A stretch of 64,000 nt of DNA from Pelodera strongyloides (lineage: Eukaryota > Nematoda > Chromadorea > Rhabditida > Rhabditidae), in NCBI GenBank assembly GCA_036852015.1, contig JAANDG010000140.1:124001-188000 (forward strand), read 5' to 3'. Shown here piece by piece: positions 1 through 10,785 of this stretch. Both the position numbers and the translations under genes were made by a program. Position 1 is the stretch's first letter, and the number at the start of each line of letters is the position of its first letter. The notes under the pieces are model-generated. The model was not told the origin of the DNA, made no database searches, and saw only the letters and a program-made list of their open reading frames with translations.

Positions 1-63
1 AATTCCGGACATTCTGTGCAAGTAAATTGAGGAAAACTTATTTCTCGTGGGCCTCGCCCTTTA
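1..63. repeat. Fragment of a TTAA-type palindromic element
   Basis: One arm of a dispersed repeat that ends in ctcgtgggcctcgcccttt followed by TTAA. Related pieces lie at about 43190-43385 and 51998-52200, the latter in reverse orientation. The other arm is outside the window. Confidence 0.5.
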
Positions 64-1948
64 AGAACAAGCACATCCATGAAGCTAGGTGGAAATTTTT
101 TATGTTCAAGGTGATAACGTCCTGATATCGTCCTAACATTCACCTTAAAAGGAACGCAGTCACGATATTTTCGCAATTGTTATTTAATTTTCATTAAATA
201 TAGGAAGTTATGAGAAAACATTCGATGCCAATACCAACTTCCAGGAAAACAAACTCGGGGAGAGAATTCACTGAGAATGGGTGTTACTCGACTACAGATA
301 CAGACTACAGTAGATACGCAATTGTCCGGGCAAACGCTCAATATAATATAATAAATACTCTACAGTGTTAGACAATTGTGATATGCTGTCACTGCAGGGT
401 ATTTAATCTCGGCCGCAATCTGTGCAATTGCTTTCTTTCACAATATATTGTTATAGGAACTCCCATTCTCAGTGAGTTATCTCCCTGGGTTCGTTTCTCT
501 TCAACTTCATATTGGTACCATATTTACCTTCACACCTTATAATTTATAATTCAATTGTTTATTATTAGTGATACGGAAGGTTGGGATAATTTATAGCTTG
601 CTCGTTGTTGTATTTCCTTCACGACATCCAAAACCGCTTGTTGGCTGAAACAAATGCACTAGATCGTGTAATTGCTTCTTACATGACAAAAAGTTTTGTT
701 GATTCGTTTCCTCGAATTTTTCGTGGGAATGTTCCTAAGCTTTTCCATAGCACATACTAAAGAGATCATGAGACAATACATAATAATAATATTGATTGTG
801 ATTGCAAAGAAGGGCAAATTGGAAGTCGACAAAACCTATATAATATATTCTAATCAAAGATATTCTTGAAAACTGACCGTAATTTTCTCGCAAATGGCTC
901 CCCATAACTCAGTACTCGGAAACAAATTGTTCCATTTTCCTGGTTCGGCACCCACGTACACTTTTTCAACATAAAACTAAATTGTTACTTTTACCATTTC
1001 AACTTTTATCATATATACTATTCCAATAAAATAGTGCTTCAAGCGGTATAAAAGCAGATTTTTTAACAGTTTTTTTCCTGACAACTATGTGTTCCTATCC
1101 ATTTATGCTAACAAGCAAGTCGATTGGGATCGTTTTACTCCAGTCGTGTTCATTATTACCCAACTTCATTATTCCGTTGATTCTCTTAAAACCCGCGTTG
1201 ACGAGCTTGATTGAATCGAGCTTTATGAAGTAGCAAATAGAAACATTCACACTTAGTTATGTACATGCACCTCCATTCCATTGGTGTACATATTGTTTTC
1301 GCTTGTTATACGTGCTTTATTACTGTTATTGTTATTTGTTTTTGCTGTCCTTGTTGTTATTTTATTGTCGTTATTTGTTTTTGTCTTCCGCTTTACTTCG
1401 ATGTACACTGAATAAAGTATTCATATATATGACGGGACTGCAGTGTTCATCACACGTCTGCGAAATCGGGCGGTTTTCAATTTCAGCAGTTTTCGAAAAT
1501 AATGAAATAGTATTAAATCACCTCGACTGTACTTTCTTGTTCTGTGCTATTCCGACGTGTGCTATTGTTGGGTTCGCCTTCCGCCCAATTCCTGCAAAGC
1601 AAATTAAAGCGTAATAACATCTTAGAAGACAATATTTTCTTGATGGCGCATTTCAAATATTGCAAACTCCGTTTAAACGAAAAATAGGGCACCCGTTAGA
1701 CAACTAAAACAACTAGCTTTCGGCTCTAACCTGTATTTATTTTCACTCGTCGTAAGCCATTTGCCGGAGGCAGGATCACCAGGTTTTATATCGTGCAATC
1801 CAATGCGATATTGCTAAAACAGAGAGCTTTTATTTTCAGATGCAATGTAGATAGTGAATATAATTTGTGTGTCCATGAGCCCGGTACATTAGGATAGCCC
1901 CTGAAGCCATTTAATTTTGCATCATAAGAGTTCAGGTCCCTCCTGGCC
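64..1948. other. AT-rich stretch with no recognisable gene
   Basis: Nothing assignable. The 103-codon open frame at 1303-1614 is low-complexity at its start and resembles no family I know. I looked on the minus strand for the missing downstream exons (WIGL and WxD type) of the CTLD remnant at 2.1-2.9 kb and did not find them. Confidence 0.5.
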
Positions 1949-2068
1949 CTAGCCCGAAGACGTCGAGAAATTTGTCATCTGGAACTCGTCGCCTGTGCTC
2001 AGGACCTCTGTGGAACATGTCATAAGCAATCCTTGTATTTGAACTCCCTTGAATAAATGTACACGCAC
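1949..2068 (-). repeat. Dispersed repeat copy y, open on the minus strand
   Basis: Begins right after an acceptor-like ...cgcttcag on the minus strand and is open for 39 codons to a stop, with the motif LFKGVQIQGLLMTCSTEV. Similar copies lie at 2555-2680, 28134-28208 and about 60450-60610. Because the last is far from the CTLD genes, I read this as a dispersed repeat beside or exonised into the gene, not as a CTLD exon. Alternatively it is a genuine lineage-specific terminal exon. Confidence 0.35.
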
Positions 2069-2134
2069 CTGAAGCGTAAAAGAAATAATTTTAAATTGTA
2101 GGCGTCATGTCCAAAGGAGAAAATCTAGACTTAC

Positions 2135-2889
2135 AAAAGATCGCATATCGTCGGCCCTGACCATGCACCTTATCCTGTCTTGCTCGAGAGGATCCTTTTT
2201 CGCAAACTCTGAAAATAACTAATTGAGCCTTTAGTTAATTATTTAATTATTTAAATACTTAATTAGTTAATTAAATACCCAAAACGGCGTCGTTTTCCTT
2301 TTGGCATCTGATCGTTGCAAGAGTGATATTGGTTCCAAGGGCCTTACAGTCTTTTATGGCTTTCTCTTGTGTTCCATTCACGTTGACCAGCTAAAACTAT
2401 GTGATATTTTGTGAAAACTCAGGTGAGCCAAAAAATTGTTTACAAAGAAAATATTTTTTAAAGAATAGTAGTTAAAAGCTTAGTGGTGATTCCCTCATCA
2501 CATAACACATAATCATAAGACAGACCATAACCCATACACCACACATCAATCCTATTAACATAGAATCACGGCCGATCCTCCAGCTGAAACTCGTCGCCTG
2601 CTGCTCAGCACCTCTGCGGAACATATCGCAAGCAAACTTTGAAAATGTATTGGATCACCCTTGAATAAAGGTGCGCGACCTTGAAGCGTAAAAGATATTT
2701 TCATTGTGCTACACTTACCGCATAGCAAGACCCAAGAACGTTGGTGAATGGAGGTGAGCATGAGTTCGGTAGTGCGACCAATACGCCCGACGCGTCTTTA
2801 GTTGTGTTCCCAGCGTTGCAGCAATACAGGAATGCACAGATTAGTAAGACGTCCTTTAGCATTATCTTAAAAAAGTATGTGTTTCGCAT
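2135..2889 (-). pseudogene. Divergent C-type lectin-like gene, incomplete (exons 1-3 only)
   Basis: Three exons on the minus strand match the plan of the intact CTLD genes nearby. Exon 1 (2889-2719) encodes a signal peptide starting MRNTYFFKIM and ends with SCSPPFTNVLGSCYA. Exon 2 (2390-2279, 112 nt) has the CTLD helix and strand with DCKALG, LATIRCQKEND; its length and phase equal those of the intact paralogues. Exon 3 (2208-2135, 74 nt) contains FAKKDPLEQDRIRC and corresponds to their 83-nt third exon. Acceptors ttttag and ttttcag and donors gtattt and gtaagt frame them. No WIGL, WxD or tail exon follows. The alternative repeat-derived exon in intron 1 (2555-2680) has a G-to-A change at its acceptor compared with the copy at 27.9 kb. 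I call it a remnant or a truncated gene; a second copy is at 27736-28208. Confidence 0.6.
2555..2680 (-). repeat. Dispersed repeat copy x in intron 1 of the CTLD remnant
   Basis: Reads GRAPLFKGDPIHFQSLLAIC on the minus strand and is clearly related to copy y at 1949-2068. In the duplicate locus the matching sequence follows a normal cttcag acceptor at 27935; here the last base of that acceptor is A, so the only AG lies one base later and the frame would be lost. Confidence 0.4.
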
Positions 2890-3800
2890 GATTATGAAAT
2901 AGGTTTCTTGAATTAGGGTTGGCCAGCCATTCTGTAATCAAAGATGGCCTATTGGCCTATATCTCTGTGGCGCACTACTTCTATGGGCCAGATCTGACTG
3001 CAGTGACCCCTTGGGGGCTCTGAAGTACTGTCCTAGCTTTAACCTTTATGAGGATGGAAAACACGTTACTATAAACTATTGCGGACCAGATAGATGCAGT
3101 AAACTCGGTTCTCGATAGCTTTCAAAATAACGAAAGAAATGCTTAAGATATTGAGTTGACCTTATTACATAATGCTCTATCGCCGTAATACTTTTTGTTT
3201 TATTGTTATTCTCGGAATACTAATTTCTAGATGTTAGCTAATAAACCCATTTTTATATAGTTAAATGAGTTAATTTACAAGCAATGCTGTTACAACTACA
3301 ACTGTTCGAAGATTCGTTATTGATTGATTTGCCGAAAAAAATGAATATTTGAGGGTTTACTTCAAAATGAGTCGGATTGTCCCAAAGTCGTAAGCGTGTC
3401 CAATCGTTTTTCATTTGACAGTACTGTCACCGTACTTGGAACCTATTTTCAGGATCATTTGCTAAAATAAATATGCTGGTATATTGTGCATTATGAAATT
3501 GATGCTAACCATTAATTAGTCTGTCACCCGCTACTTGTTGCTCACCTTTCCTCCGAAACTATATGTGAGTTTCATTTCCCGACAAGCAAGTAAGTGAGGT
3601 ATTTATATGCTTCTTGGTCTGTCCGGGTTCACGTAAGGTGTTTGGTCATATCTGGAAAACCTTTAGTTGAACATAGTTGTTCTGCATAAAAAAGTTAGCG
3701 TCACTTATTGTTAGAGCTGTAGAACAGAGGGTTGTGAAACAAAACTTGTGGCTGACGAATGTCTTAGTTTTATGTCGGGTGTGGTCGATTTATATTCAAA
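2890..3800. other. Duplicated intergenic DNA between divergent genes
   Basis: No gene seen. This stretch is repeated in reverse orientation at about 26884-27720 and in the same orientation at about 21840-22500; a piece also lies at about 8500-8720. It forms the left part of the shared intergenic region between the remnant at 2.1-2.9 kb and the intact CTLD gene that starts at 4947. Confidence 0.6.
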
Positions 3801-4142
3801 CCAGACGGCTATCGTCGCCTGAGGCGACTACACAGGCGATACCCTACGAATAATTGGGATACTTATATGAAAAAGTCTAAAGCGTAATTTTCAAAGTTTA
3901 TATGATAAGAAGAACACTCGATTGCGCTTATTTTGAAGAGCTACTAAAAGTTGGCCTACTTACACCAAATGACTGAAACGTAGGAAGAGTAATGGCGGAC
4001 CCATTTGCTTTGCTCAACGCTGATATCCGACTCTCCTTTTATACCCAAAAGCGAGCGTAGATATTCTAATTTTTTTTGTTGCGTTTGCGTTCACACGCGG
4101 CTTCAAACAAAAAAGTAAACTCTTCTCCTTTATATAAAAAGA
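3801..4142 (-). mobile_element. Short non-autonomous Helitron
   Basis: On the minus strand it starts TCTTTTTATATAAAGG after an A and ends with a GTCGCCTCAGGCGAC hairpin followed a few bases later by CTGG and a host T. These are Helitron hallmarks: insertion between A and T, a 3' hairpin, a CTRR end and no target duplication. The same insertion is at 26548-26883 in the inverted duplicate, while the related region at 22.5 kb has the empty site (junction 22509/22510). Confidence 0.75.
4036..4043 (-). promoter_or_regulatory. TATA-box candidate directed at the minus-strand CTLD remnant
   Basis: On the minus strand this reads TATAAAAG inside gggtataaaaggagagtcgg, followed by a conserved block with atatcagcgttgagcaaagc. 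It lies inside the Helitron at 3801-4142. The duplicate is at 26642-26649. Promoter activity is inferred. Confidence 0.4.
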
Positions 4143-4396
4143 TTTTACCATTTCCATATAACATATGAATGCAGATATCCATTTTAGACTTCGAACTGCT
4201 ATACCGCCACACACACGGCCCAATGTCTTTTTACGACTTTCTTTTTTTCCCAGCAGTAAGATATGCCAATGGCTCTTATGGAGTATTGGAACAGTAATAT
4301 TCGAGAAAAAAAACTATTGGTTTCTCTTCAATTTCTGAAGCTCAGGGGCCATGATTCTTCTTTTATTATGGGAACTATAAAATGGATGACCAAGCG

Positions 4397-4406
4397 TATA
4401 TAAAAG
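4397..4406 (+). promoter_or_regulatory. TATA-box candidate of the CTLD gene at 4947
   Basis: TATATAAAAG within gcgtatataaaagctag. The same block in the same direction relative to a CTLD first exon occurs at 22761, 38678 and, on the minus strand, 35095 and 26291. It lies about 540 bp upstream of the ATG, which implies a 5' intron or an outron ending at the tttag at 4942-4946. Confidence 0.5.
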
Positions 4407-4946
4407 CTAGTTTATCATGGATTTCCAGAATGGAACGTTATACAATCAGCATGTTTCAGTCAGTTCCATGACCATGATCACACTAGGTCCCGTTGCACAT
4501 TTATAAGCAAAACTTGCCTACCGTAGCCACACGGTAAAGAGCGTTGTAGGGGCTGGTGCATCAGACGTCAGACGAATGTACTCATCTCTGATGCTCTAAC
4601 CTTAGAAATCTACTGTACACAGTTCGCTCTATGAGCATTTCTTTTACGTTAGCTGTCAAACTCGATGTGTTCCTTCTCAATTTTTTCCTTCCGTTGACGC
4701 CACGATCTTAATTTCTTTCTTGCCTCTATTCTGACAAATCGCACATTATGACTTAGTTAGGCGCAATTATTAGATAAATATTTGTTCTTCAATCTTAAAA
4801 ATTACAATGTTAGTTATTATCGTGAAAAAATAAAATGGAAGGATTTCAAGTTGTGTTTCTTTCTGCTTAACTCGAATAATTATTTAATGTTGTTAGGCAA
4901 CTGTTCCTCAATTTAGCTGCAGTTCTTCCCCAATACTGTTCTTTAG

Positions 4947-7433
4947 ATGAAGAATCTCTGTTTGGGATTCATCTTCTTCAAACTTATCTTCCTAATCGAA
5001 GCACAAAATTGTCTACCAGGTTTCACCGATGTTAGTGGAACATGCTACAAGGTAGGTTGCAATAATTTCAAATCTTGGGTACTGTATTCAAAAATGCGAC
5101 CTACATTTTACCCACCCATTCGATGCAACCAGTCGCGGGAATAGAACCCCGGCCGTCTGCGTGGTGAGTAGCAGAGGCTGGCCAAACAATGTTTTGCAGA
5201 TTATCCGTGTAATTCGCGGTTACGAGTATGCTAGAAATGTATGTCAACAACTGGGAAACGACGTTGATCTGGCTACAATTAGATGTGACTTGGAAAACCG
5301 GGCAATTGTAGGTGAGCGTTCTTGCTGATTTTTTTTGTGACGTCATCAGTGCGATATAATTGTTCCGCACAAAATCCAATTGCAAGACGATAAGTATTGA
5401 CTGATTTTAGCGCAAATAGTTGAAATACCGTAAGTGCAGTTTTTACAGGAAACTTACACGCATTTATATACATGACAGAAAGGAGAGATCTCTGTTAAGG
5501 AGTGCGATTTCGCATTGGAAAAGTGGGATGTGCTTTGCACAGGAAACTTTCCATCGGCAAAATACCCGGTGTGAAATTGCAGACTCTCAAGTGCTCTGCG
5601 AAGTCGCACTGAAAAACGTAAAAAAACCTAGAGAATTCTTTTTGGTGTTTTTCCGGAGCGAATTCGCAGAACAACATAATATTCTGTTAACGGAGTGCGA
5701 TTTTGCACCGTAAAGTGGGCTGTGCTAATTCGCACAGCAAACTTTCCAAATTCGCATCGGCAAAATACCCGGTGCGAAATCGCAGACTCTCATGTGCTCT
5801 GCGAAGTCGCACTGAAAAACGCTTTCTCCGCAGTGCCCGCTTTCTCGCCTAGGATTTTACACTGCGAATTCGCACCAGAAATACTGCGAATTCGCAGAGC
5901 AAGAAATCCAAAATGAATTCCTAGAGAATCCTATTTGTTTTTCTTCCTGTGCGCATTTGCAGCACAACATATTAGGATGCTGTGCTTCTCACAGGAAAAA
6001 AAACAAAAAGAATTCTCTAGGAATTCTTTTTGGATTACTTGCTCTGCGAATTCGCAGTGAAAAATACTAGGCGAGAGAGCAGGCACTGCGGAGAGGGCAA
6101 AAAGTTTTTGCTTTACGTTTTCAGTGCGAATTCGCAGAGCACACGAGAGTCTGCGATTTCGCACCGGGTATGCCTTTTTTTGGAAAGTTTACTGTGCGAA
6201 ATCGCACAGCCCCCTTTTCAGGTGCGAAATCGCACTCTATTGACAGAGGAGAGAGTGCGAGAGAAGAAAGAGAGAGAGAGAGAAAAAAGAGAGAGACACA
6301 GAGAGGCAGTGCAGAGAGACACATATAGGCATTTCCAGAAAACATCCATTCAGATATGTTCTGGAACAACATACATCTAGTCGAACAAAGAAGAGTGGAC
6401 ATTGCGCAAATAATAGGGGAGAATTGGGCCAGGCAGGCAGGTTGTATGCATACGTAAACGTTCCACGTGGAAAAGTAGCGTTTACATGCTTCGAAAGTTA
6501 CGAACTCACGACGGTCGACGTAGCGCTCTCTACTCATATGTGAAATAAACTTGCGTAGCTCTTTACTGTAAAATCACTCTAATTATTTAAGCCACAAAGT
6601 TCAATAAAGAAGGCAGCATGTTTTATTTTATTTTTAGTTTTGTTCTGTAAAAAAGGAAACACAACTAAAAAGAGATACGAGTTTGGTTCTAATTAACTGT
6701 ATACGTTTAACATTAAACAATTAATGCGTTTCTTATTGTATTCTCAGGGTATGTGGATTGGACTGTACGATGTTTCACCAGAAACTTGGAACAGCGGTAT
6801 TTGGTATAAAGAACCCTTCGTAAAATATCGTAATTGGGGACCAGGAAGGCCACAGTCCCGTGGCCCCGTCGTTCAAGTGAGTCTTTATTCGACGGTATTC
6901 AAGACCAGCACAATTCAATGTGGTCCTGTCAAAAGTAACGTGGGCAACGTTCTATTTACGATAATGCGTCTTTCTTGTAAACTCCATCAAACAAACAAGG
7001 CAACAAGCACACTTTTTTTGCAGTTTTACCTCGACACTGACGGCTGGGACAGAGGGACGTGGTACGATGTTCACTCGACTCATAGTACCTGGGGAGCTGT
7101 ATGTGAACAGATCACGGTAAGGAAAAGATACTAATATGGTCAAGCACTTGTAGCTGCTAGTTCAGGTACCGAAACTGCGTGCTGCCATGCTTACTCTATG
7201 CTTACTTCTTTATTCTGTGATTTTCTCTCATTAGCGAGTTTCTCTTAGCAATCTCTCAACAATTTATCTTATATTGCGGCCTATGTTATGTTGTCCACTT
7301 TTTACCAATAAATCCTTACGAATACTCCGTAATCCTACCAATAAATTCATACTATTTTCAGCCCACAACTGGTTATGGATGTATGGGAAAAAAACCTCCC
7401 GCTCCTCCTCCAAGCAGTTGCAGTATCTGCTAA
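4947..7433 (+). CDS. Secreted C-type lectin-like protein, six exons (CTLD gene 1)
   Basis: Exons 4947-5051, 5200-5311, 6354-6436, 6748-6876, 7024-7116 and 7362-7433 join in phase to about 197 residues. Exon 1 gives a signal peptide (MKNLCLGFIFFKLIFLIEA) and CLPGFTDVSGTCYK. Exon 2 gives the first helix with CQQLG and LATIRC. Exon 3 (83 nt) encodes an insert starting DMFWNN and was recognised only because it is conserved in four loci and repairs the phase between exons 2 and 4. Exon 4 carries GMWIGL, exon 5 the WYD of the WND motif and GAVCEQ, and exon 6 a proline-rich tail ending CSIC. The usual EPN position reads RPQS, and two canonical CTLD cysteines appear to be absent. Intron 3 would use a GC donor (CAG|GCAGGT at 6437). 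The start is chosen at the ATG right after tttag. CTLD proteins are secreted or surface binding proteins, often immune-related in nematodes; the ligand is unknown. AATAAA follows at 7448. Confidence 0.82.
5490..6250. repeat. Foldback element made of GCGAATTCGC-type mini-palindromes
   Basis: Left and right arms are inverted copies (about 5490-5625 and 6110-6250), both with aaaatacccggtg-like and gtgcgaaatcgcac palindromes; the interior repeats GCGAATTCGC many times. It fills intron 2 of this gene. A related element sits in the same intron of the minus-strand CTLD gene (30795-31530), so it predates their duplication. A half copy is at 54018-54297. Confidence 0.7.
6255..6312. repeat. GA-rich microsatellite before exon 3
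   Basis: Polypurine run of gagaga-type repeats 40-100 bases upstream of the exon 3 acceptor. A comparable GA tract lies at the same place in all four complete CTLD genes. Confidence 0.7.
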
Positions 7434-7447
7434 CCGGAAGAAAGCTC

Positions 7448-7453
7448 AATAAA
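7448..7453 (+). terminator. Poly(A) signal of CTLD gene 1
   Basis: AATAAA 15 bases after the TAA stop, in gctcaataaactgtttcag. The paralogue on the minus strand near 29.2 kb has the variant agtaaa in the same context. Confidence 0.6.
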
Positions 7454-7603
7454 CTGTTTCAGCCATAGCTAGCAAATGCCAACTTATTCGGATATTATTT
7501 ATGCAAATTGATGCCAATTTCTCACTGTCAGCTTTCTTTCGCACTTTACTACGGAAATTTCTGGCTGAATTGTGCGTTTCATGCTTCACAACTTATGTGG
7601 TTA

Positions 7604-7864
7604 CCAGTCGGCTCACGCCGCCTTTGGCGACTTACATGGAAATATGATTGGTTTAGCATGGGCATACTTATATACAAAGTTTCAAACGTATCATAAGAAA
7701 TACACCTAATAGGAAACAAATGCATATGCATAGAACAATTGCATATGCATACTTCGATATTGAGCTGCGACACTCTTTTTATACCCGAACACGAAAATTT
7801 GCATTTCGTAACGCACATCGGTATGCAAATTAGGCTACAGTTACTCTTTTATATAATAAGAAGA
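7604..7864 (-). mobile_element. Short non-autonomous Helitron downstream of CTLD gene 1
   Basis: On the minus strand: A then TCTTCTTATTATATAAAAG at the start, a CGCC...GGCG hairpin near the end, then ...CCGACTGG and T. The orthologous insertion after the paralogous gene is at 28813-29040, so it was there before the two genes were duplicated. Confidence 0.65.
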
Positions 7865-9340
7865 TGTTCTCGTTGTCCAACCTCACACTCTGCACATTTG
7901 CAAGCCACACGACTTTCTCGTGAGCCTGACCCTTTAATGCTGTTAAACACGGCGCATTCAAAAAGTGCCCGTCGTAATTACCTTCTTGTTTTGCAACAAC
8001 GGTACGGTAGCCCGAGATTGTTTAAATTTTCGCTGCGTATGATACTCAGCCAACAAAAAAATGCAGTTTGGAAGTTTTTGCCTAAAATCGTCATTTGCGT
8101 TGTCCGGTCAACTGCCCTCCGACCCACCCATACTAGCAAGCTGCGCACCAAACTCTTTATTTGATTTAGTGGGTTCGACTCCGGTTAGGTGGCCACGGTG
8201 TTTGCCAGTTTCGTGGACCATCAGACAATATCAGCTTTCTCTCTTCCGTTAAACGTCACGCAGGCGCAGAACGTAATTGGTTTCTTCGTCTACTATTCAT
8301 ATATAACAGCGTTGCTGACCACACCAGTTAATTGACCTGTTTCCCTCATTTTCCTCCTCTGTGTTCAAAGCTTACGGCAGGCGGGTTCATATAGCATGCA
8401 CCATTTTTATAGGTTACACTAGGGTTTTTATAGGGTGGATAACAGTAGGGAGCTCAGTATTGACTCTTGTCAATTTTACTTGCTATTCAGGTTTCTATTG
8501 TGCGAAGAAGGTCGATCATCCGGTAGAGAAAGCAACTGTCGTGAAAATAGGTTCCAGATACAATGGCGGTACTAATGATTGAACAGCGTGTGGGCACGCT
8601 GACGACATTGGAACAACTCTACTGCTTTTGAAGTGAACCCTCAAATATTCATTTTTTCTGGCTACTACTTCATTAGCGTACCTTTGAACGTAATAAACAA
8701 ATTAGTATTTCGAGAACAACTATCACTATCGAGAACTATCGAGAACTATCGAGAACTATCGAGAACTAGCGAAATACCGGCCGATTTTTGAAACGCATCG
8801 AGTAATCTTTGCTTTCCAATGCTTCATATGCAAATTAGCATAAATTTGAATAAAAAATAGACCCCTTTTAGCATAACTGAGTAAGAATGCTGATATTTGA
8901 GATGCGTTTCAAAAACCGGCAAGTATTTCGCTTTAAAAAACAAAAATATAGAGAGAAAAAAAAAAAAAAAAAAAAAAAAAAAATAATAGAGAGATAATTT
9001 AAAAAATTTGATTATAAATACCGTGTCAAACACGGACCTCGTTTCGACCCCCTGTCGACCTCGTTTCGACCCCCTGCCGCCTTTGAAGTCGCCTAAGGCG
9101 CCGATGCCGATAGCGGTCTGGTAGAATATACGTAATTTCCAATCTTCTAGTATTCTGAAACTCTAAAAGCAGTTCTTCAGAGTCATGGTGTAGTTTTTCC
9201 ACAAATTGCATTTTCGACTGACATTTTCATTGAAAAAAAAAATAAATAAAAAATGAAAAAAAAAACTAATTCCGTTTTTTAACTTAAATAGTACATAAAT
9301 GTGTTAAGACACAAATAGAAGTAGTTAGAAAACGAATAAT
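7865..9340. other. Unassigned DNA with duplicated intergenic fragments
   Basis: No gene recognised. About 8500-8720 repeats part of the intergenic DNA at 27.2-27.4 kb. A direct repeat of about 12 bases (ctatcgagaa) occurs at 8730-8770, a poly(A) run at 8958-8984, and a Helitron-type 3' end (hairpin plus CTGG|T) stops at 9121. The 9125-9240 stretch is repeated inverted at about 20690-20810. Confidence 0.5.
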
Positions 9341-9883
9341 TGAACTCGTAGAGTCCAACCGATGACAACAACAAAATGACCGAATCTATTTATTTCAAGA
9401 AACGAGAGCTTGAGATGTCGATCCACGGGTCTTAAGTCCTCTTGAAGCAGGGGCTCCAGGCTCTCTGCTACTTCCCTTTCTATGCCGGGGGAATCCTTCC
9501 TCTCTGCGACACGGACCGCCACTTGACGACGTTTCTTCAGCCTCTCCACAGGCCTGGCAGTTTTAGCACCGGATTTGGCAACCGGGATCAGCTCTTGGAG
9601 AGTAGCTGTCGGATCTCTGACTGTTTAGGGTTACAGTCAACCTTTAGCGCTTTTAGAGAGGATCGCTACCTCTTTGGAGAACTGTAGATGGAGCAGTTGT
9701 TGCCAAGCTGCCAGTTGTTGCCATACTCTCCATTCTTAGCCGAGAGTATTTATACTTAAGTTAGCACTCTAATAAAGTCGTTATTTCCTGTTACTTGCGT
9801 AACCAGCGTCATATTAGACACAAGCAATAATGTATGTTTTGGAATACGTTTCTCCTGTAATTCTATATATTTCAATAGTTGCA
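9341..9883 (-). repeat. 3' LTR of the BEL/Pao-type element
   Basis: 543 bp, matching 18912-19447 along its length. The copies differ by a 7-bp indel (atcagct present here only) and about half a dozen substitutions seen by eye. On the minus strand it runs from TGCAACTATTG to GAGTTCA. Confidence 0.9.
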
Positions 9884-10306
9884 ACACTCCCAAACGAGAA
9901 GATATCTTATTTTGTATTTCTCTGAAGATAAAAGACTCCCAAACGAGAGTCTTTTTGATGAATGAAGCGTTATTAAAGATCATTTTCCGTCATCATGGTG
10001 AAGTACTATATGCAAATATAATTTTGTACTATATTTCTGTGTGCTCAGCACAGTCTCCCGACGGAGGGTTTTTTTAACCACATTTTACTCTGTGTACGTT
10101 CCACGAAACCTTGTTCGTCTCTTGTTTTCGTCTTTTGGTTGCTCAGCATATTGTAATTCTGTAAGAATAAGGTGACATGTGGATCTATGCAAATTTTTCC
10201 CATTTCCTGTGCGGACTACGCATTGTCTGCATTTCTTATCAGCGTCTATAATGGCTTCTTCAACTATTCCTAACTTCCATTCATGTCTTGGTGTCGCTTG
10301 ATCTTC

Positions 10307-10537
10307 AGGGCGCGTTTAAGATGGGCGAAAGAAAGAAAAAAATGCGTTTTCGGCCGTTCAGGTTGGCCGAAAAGAAAACTTTTAATACTAAGGGAAAATG
10401 AAAAAATACAGTAATTTTTTTCGGGTTTTGTCTGCGTCTCTTGTTTTTGCATTGTCTTTCAAAAGTTTTCTTTTCGGCCAACCTGAACGGCCGAAAACCT
10501 ATTTTTTTCTTTCTTTCGCCCATCTTAAACGCGCCCT
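10307..10537. mobile_element. Foldback element in the integrase tail
   Basis: Perfect-looking terminal inverted repeats starting AGGGCGCGTTTAAGATGGGC on the left and ending with the reverse complement on the right; the arms also share ttcggcc...ggccgaa. It replaces or interrupts the end of the retroelement integrase. Confidence 0.75.
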
Positions 10538-10785
10538 TAATGATCACCACATCTCCTTTGCGAGGTTGCGGTGGGTTCGATTTGGAATACGGTTGGAAGG
10601 CATTTTTATGTCTTTCTTGTAGTTCTTTCAGATATTCATTCTGCCACTGATCCCATACTTCTTTTAATGCTTTGTCGAATTCCTTAAAGTGTTCAACTGC
10701 TTCTTCAGCAGTTTTAATTGTCTGGTCTTTGTACGTTCTATCGTTGAGCAAGTCTCTATCTACATTTACCTGTGTAGTTCTCTGG
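10538..10785 (-). pseudogene. BEL/Pao integrase C-terminal fragment
   Basis: Open on the minus strand with KEVWDQWQNEYLKELQERHK and then PPQPRKGDVVII, the pattern of the C-terminal DUF5641-like region of Pao integrases. It is separated from the catalytic core (12.9-13.8 kb) by the GC-rich insertion and runs on into the foldback element at its end. Confidence 0.75.
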
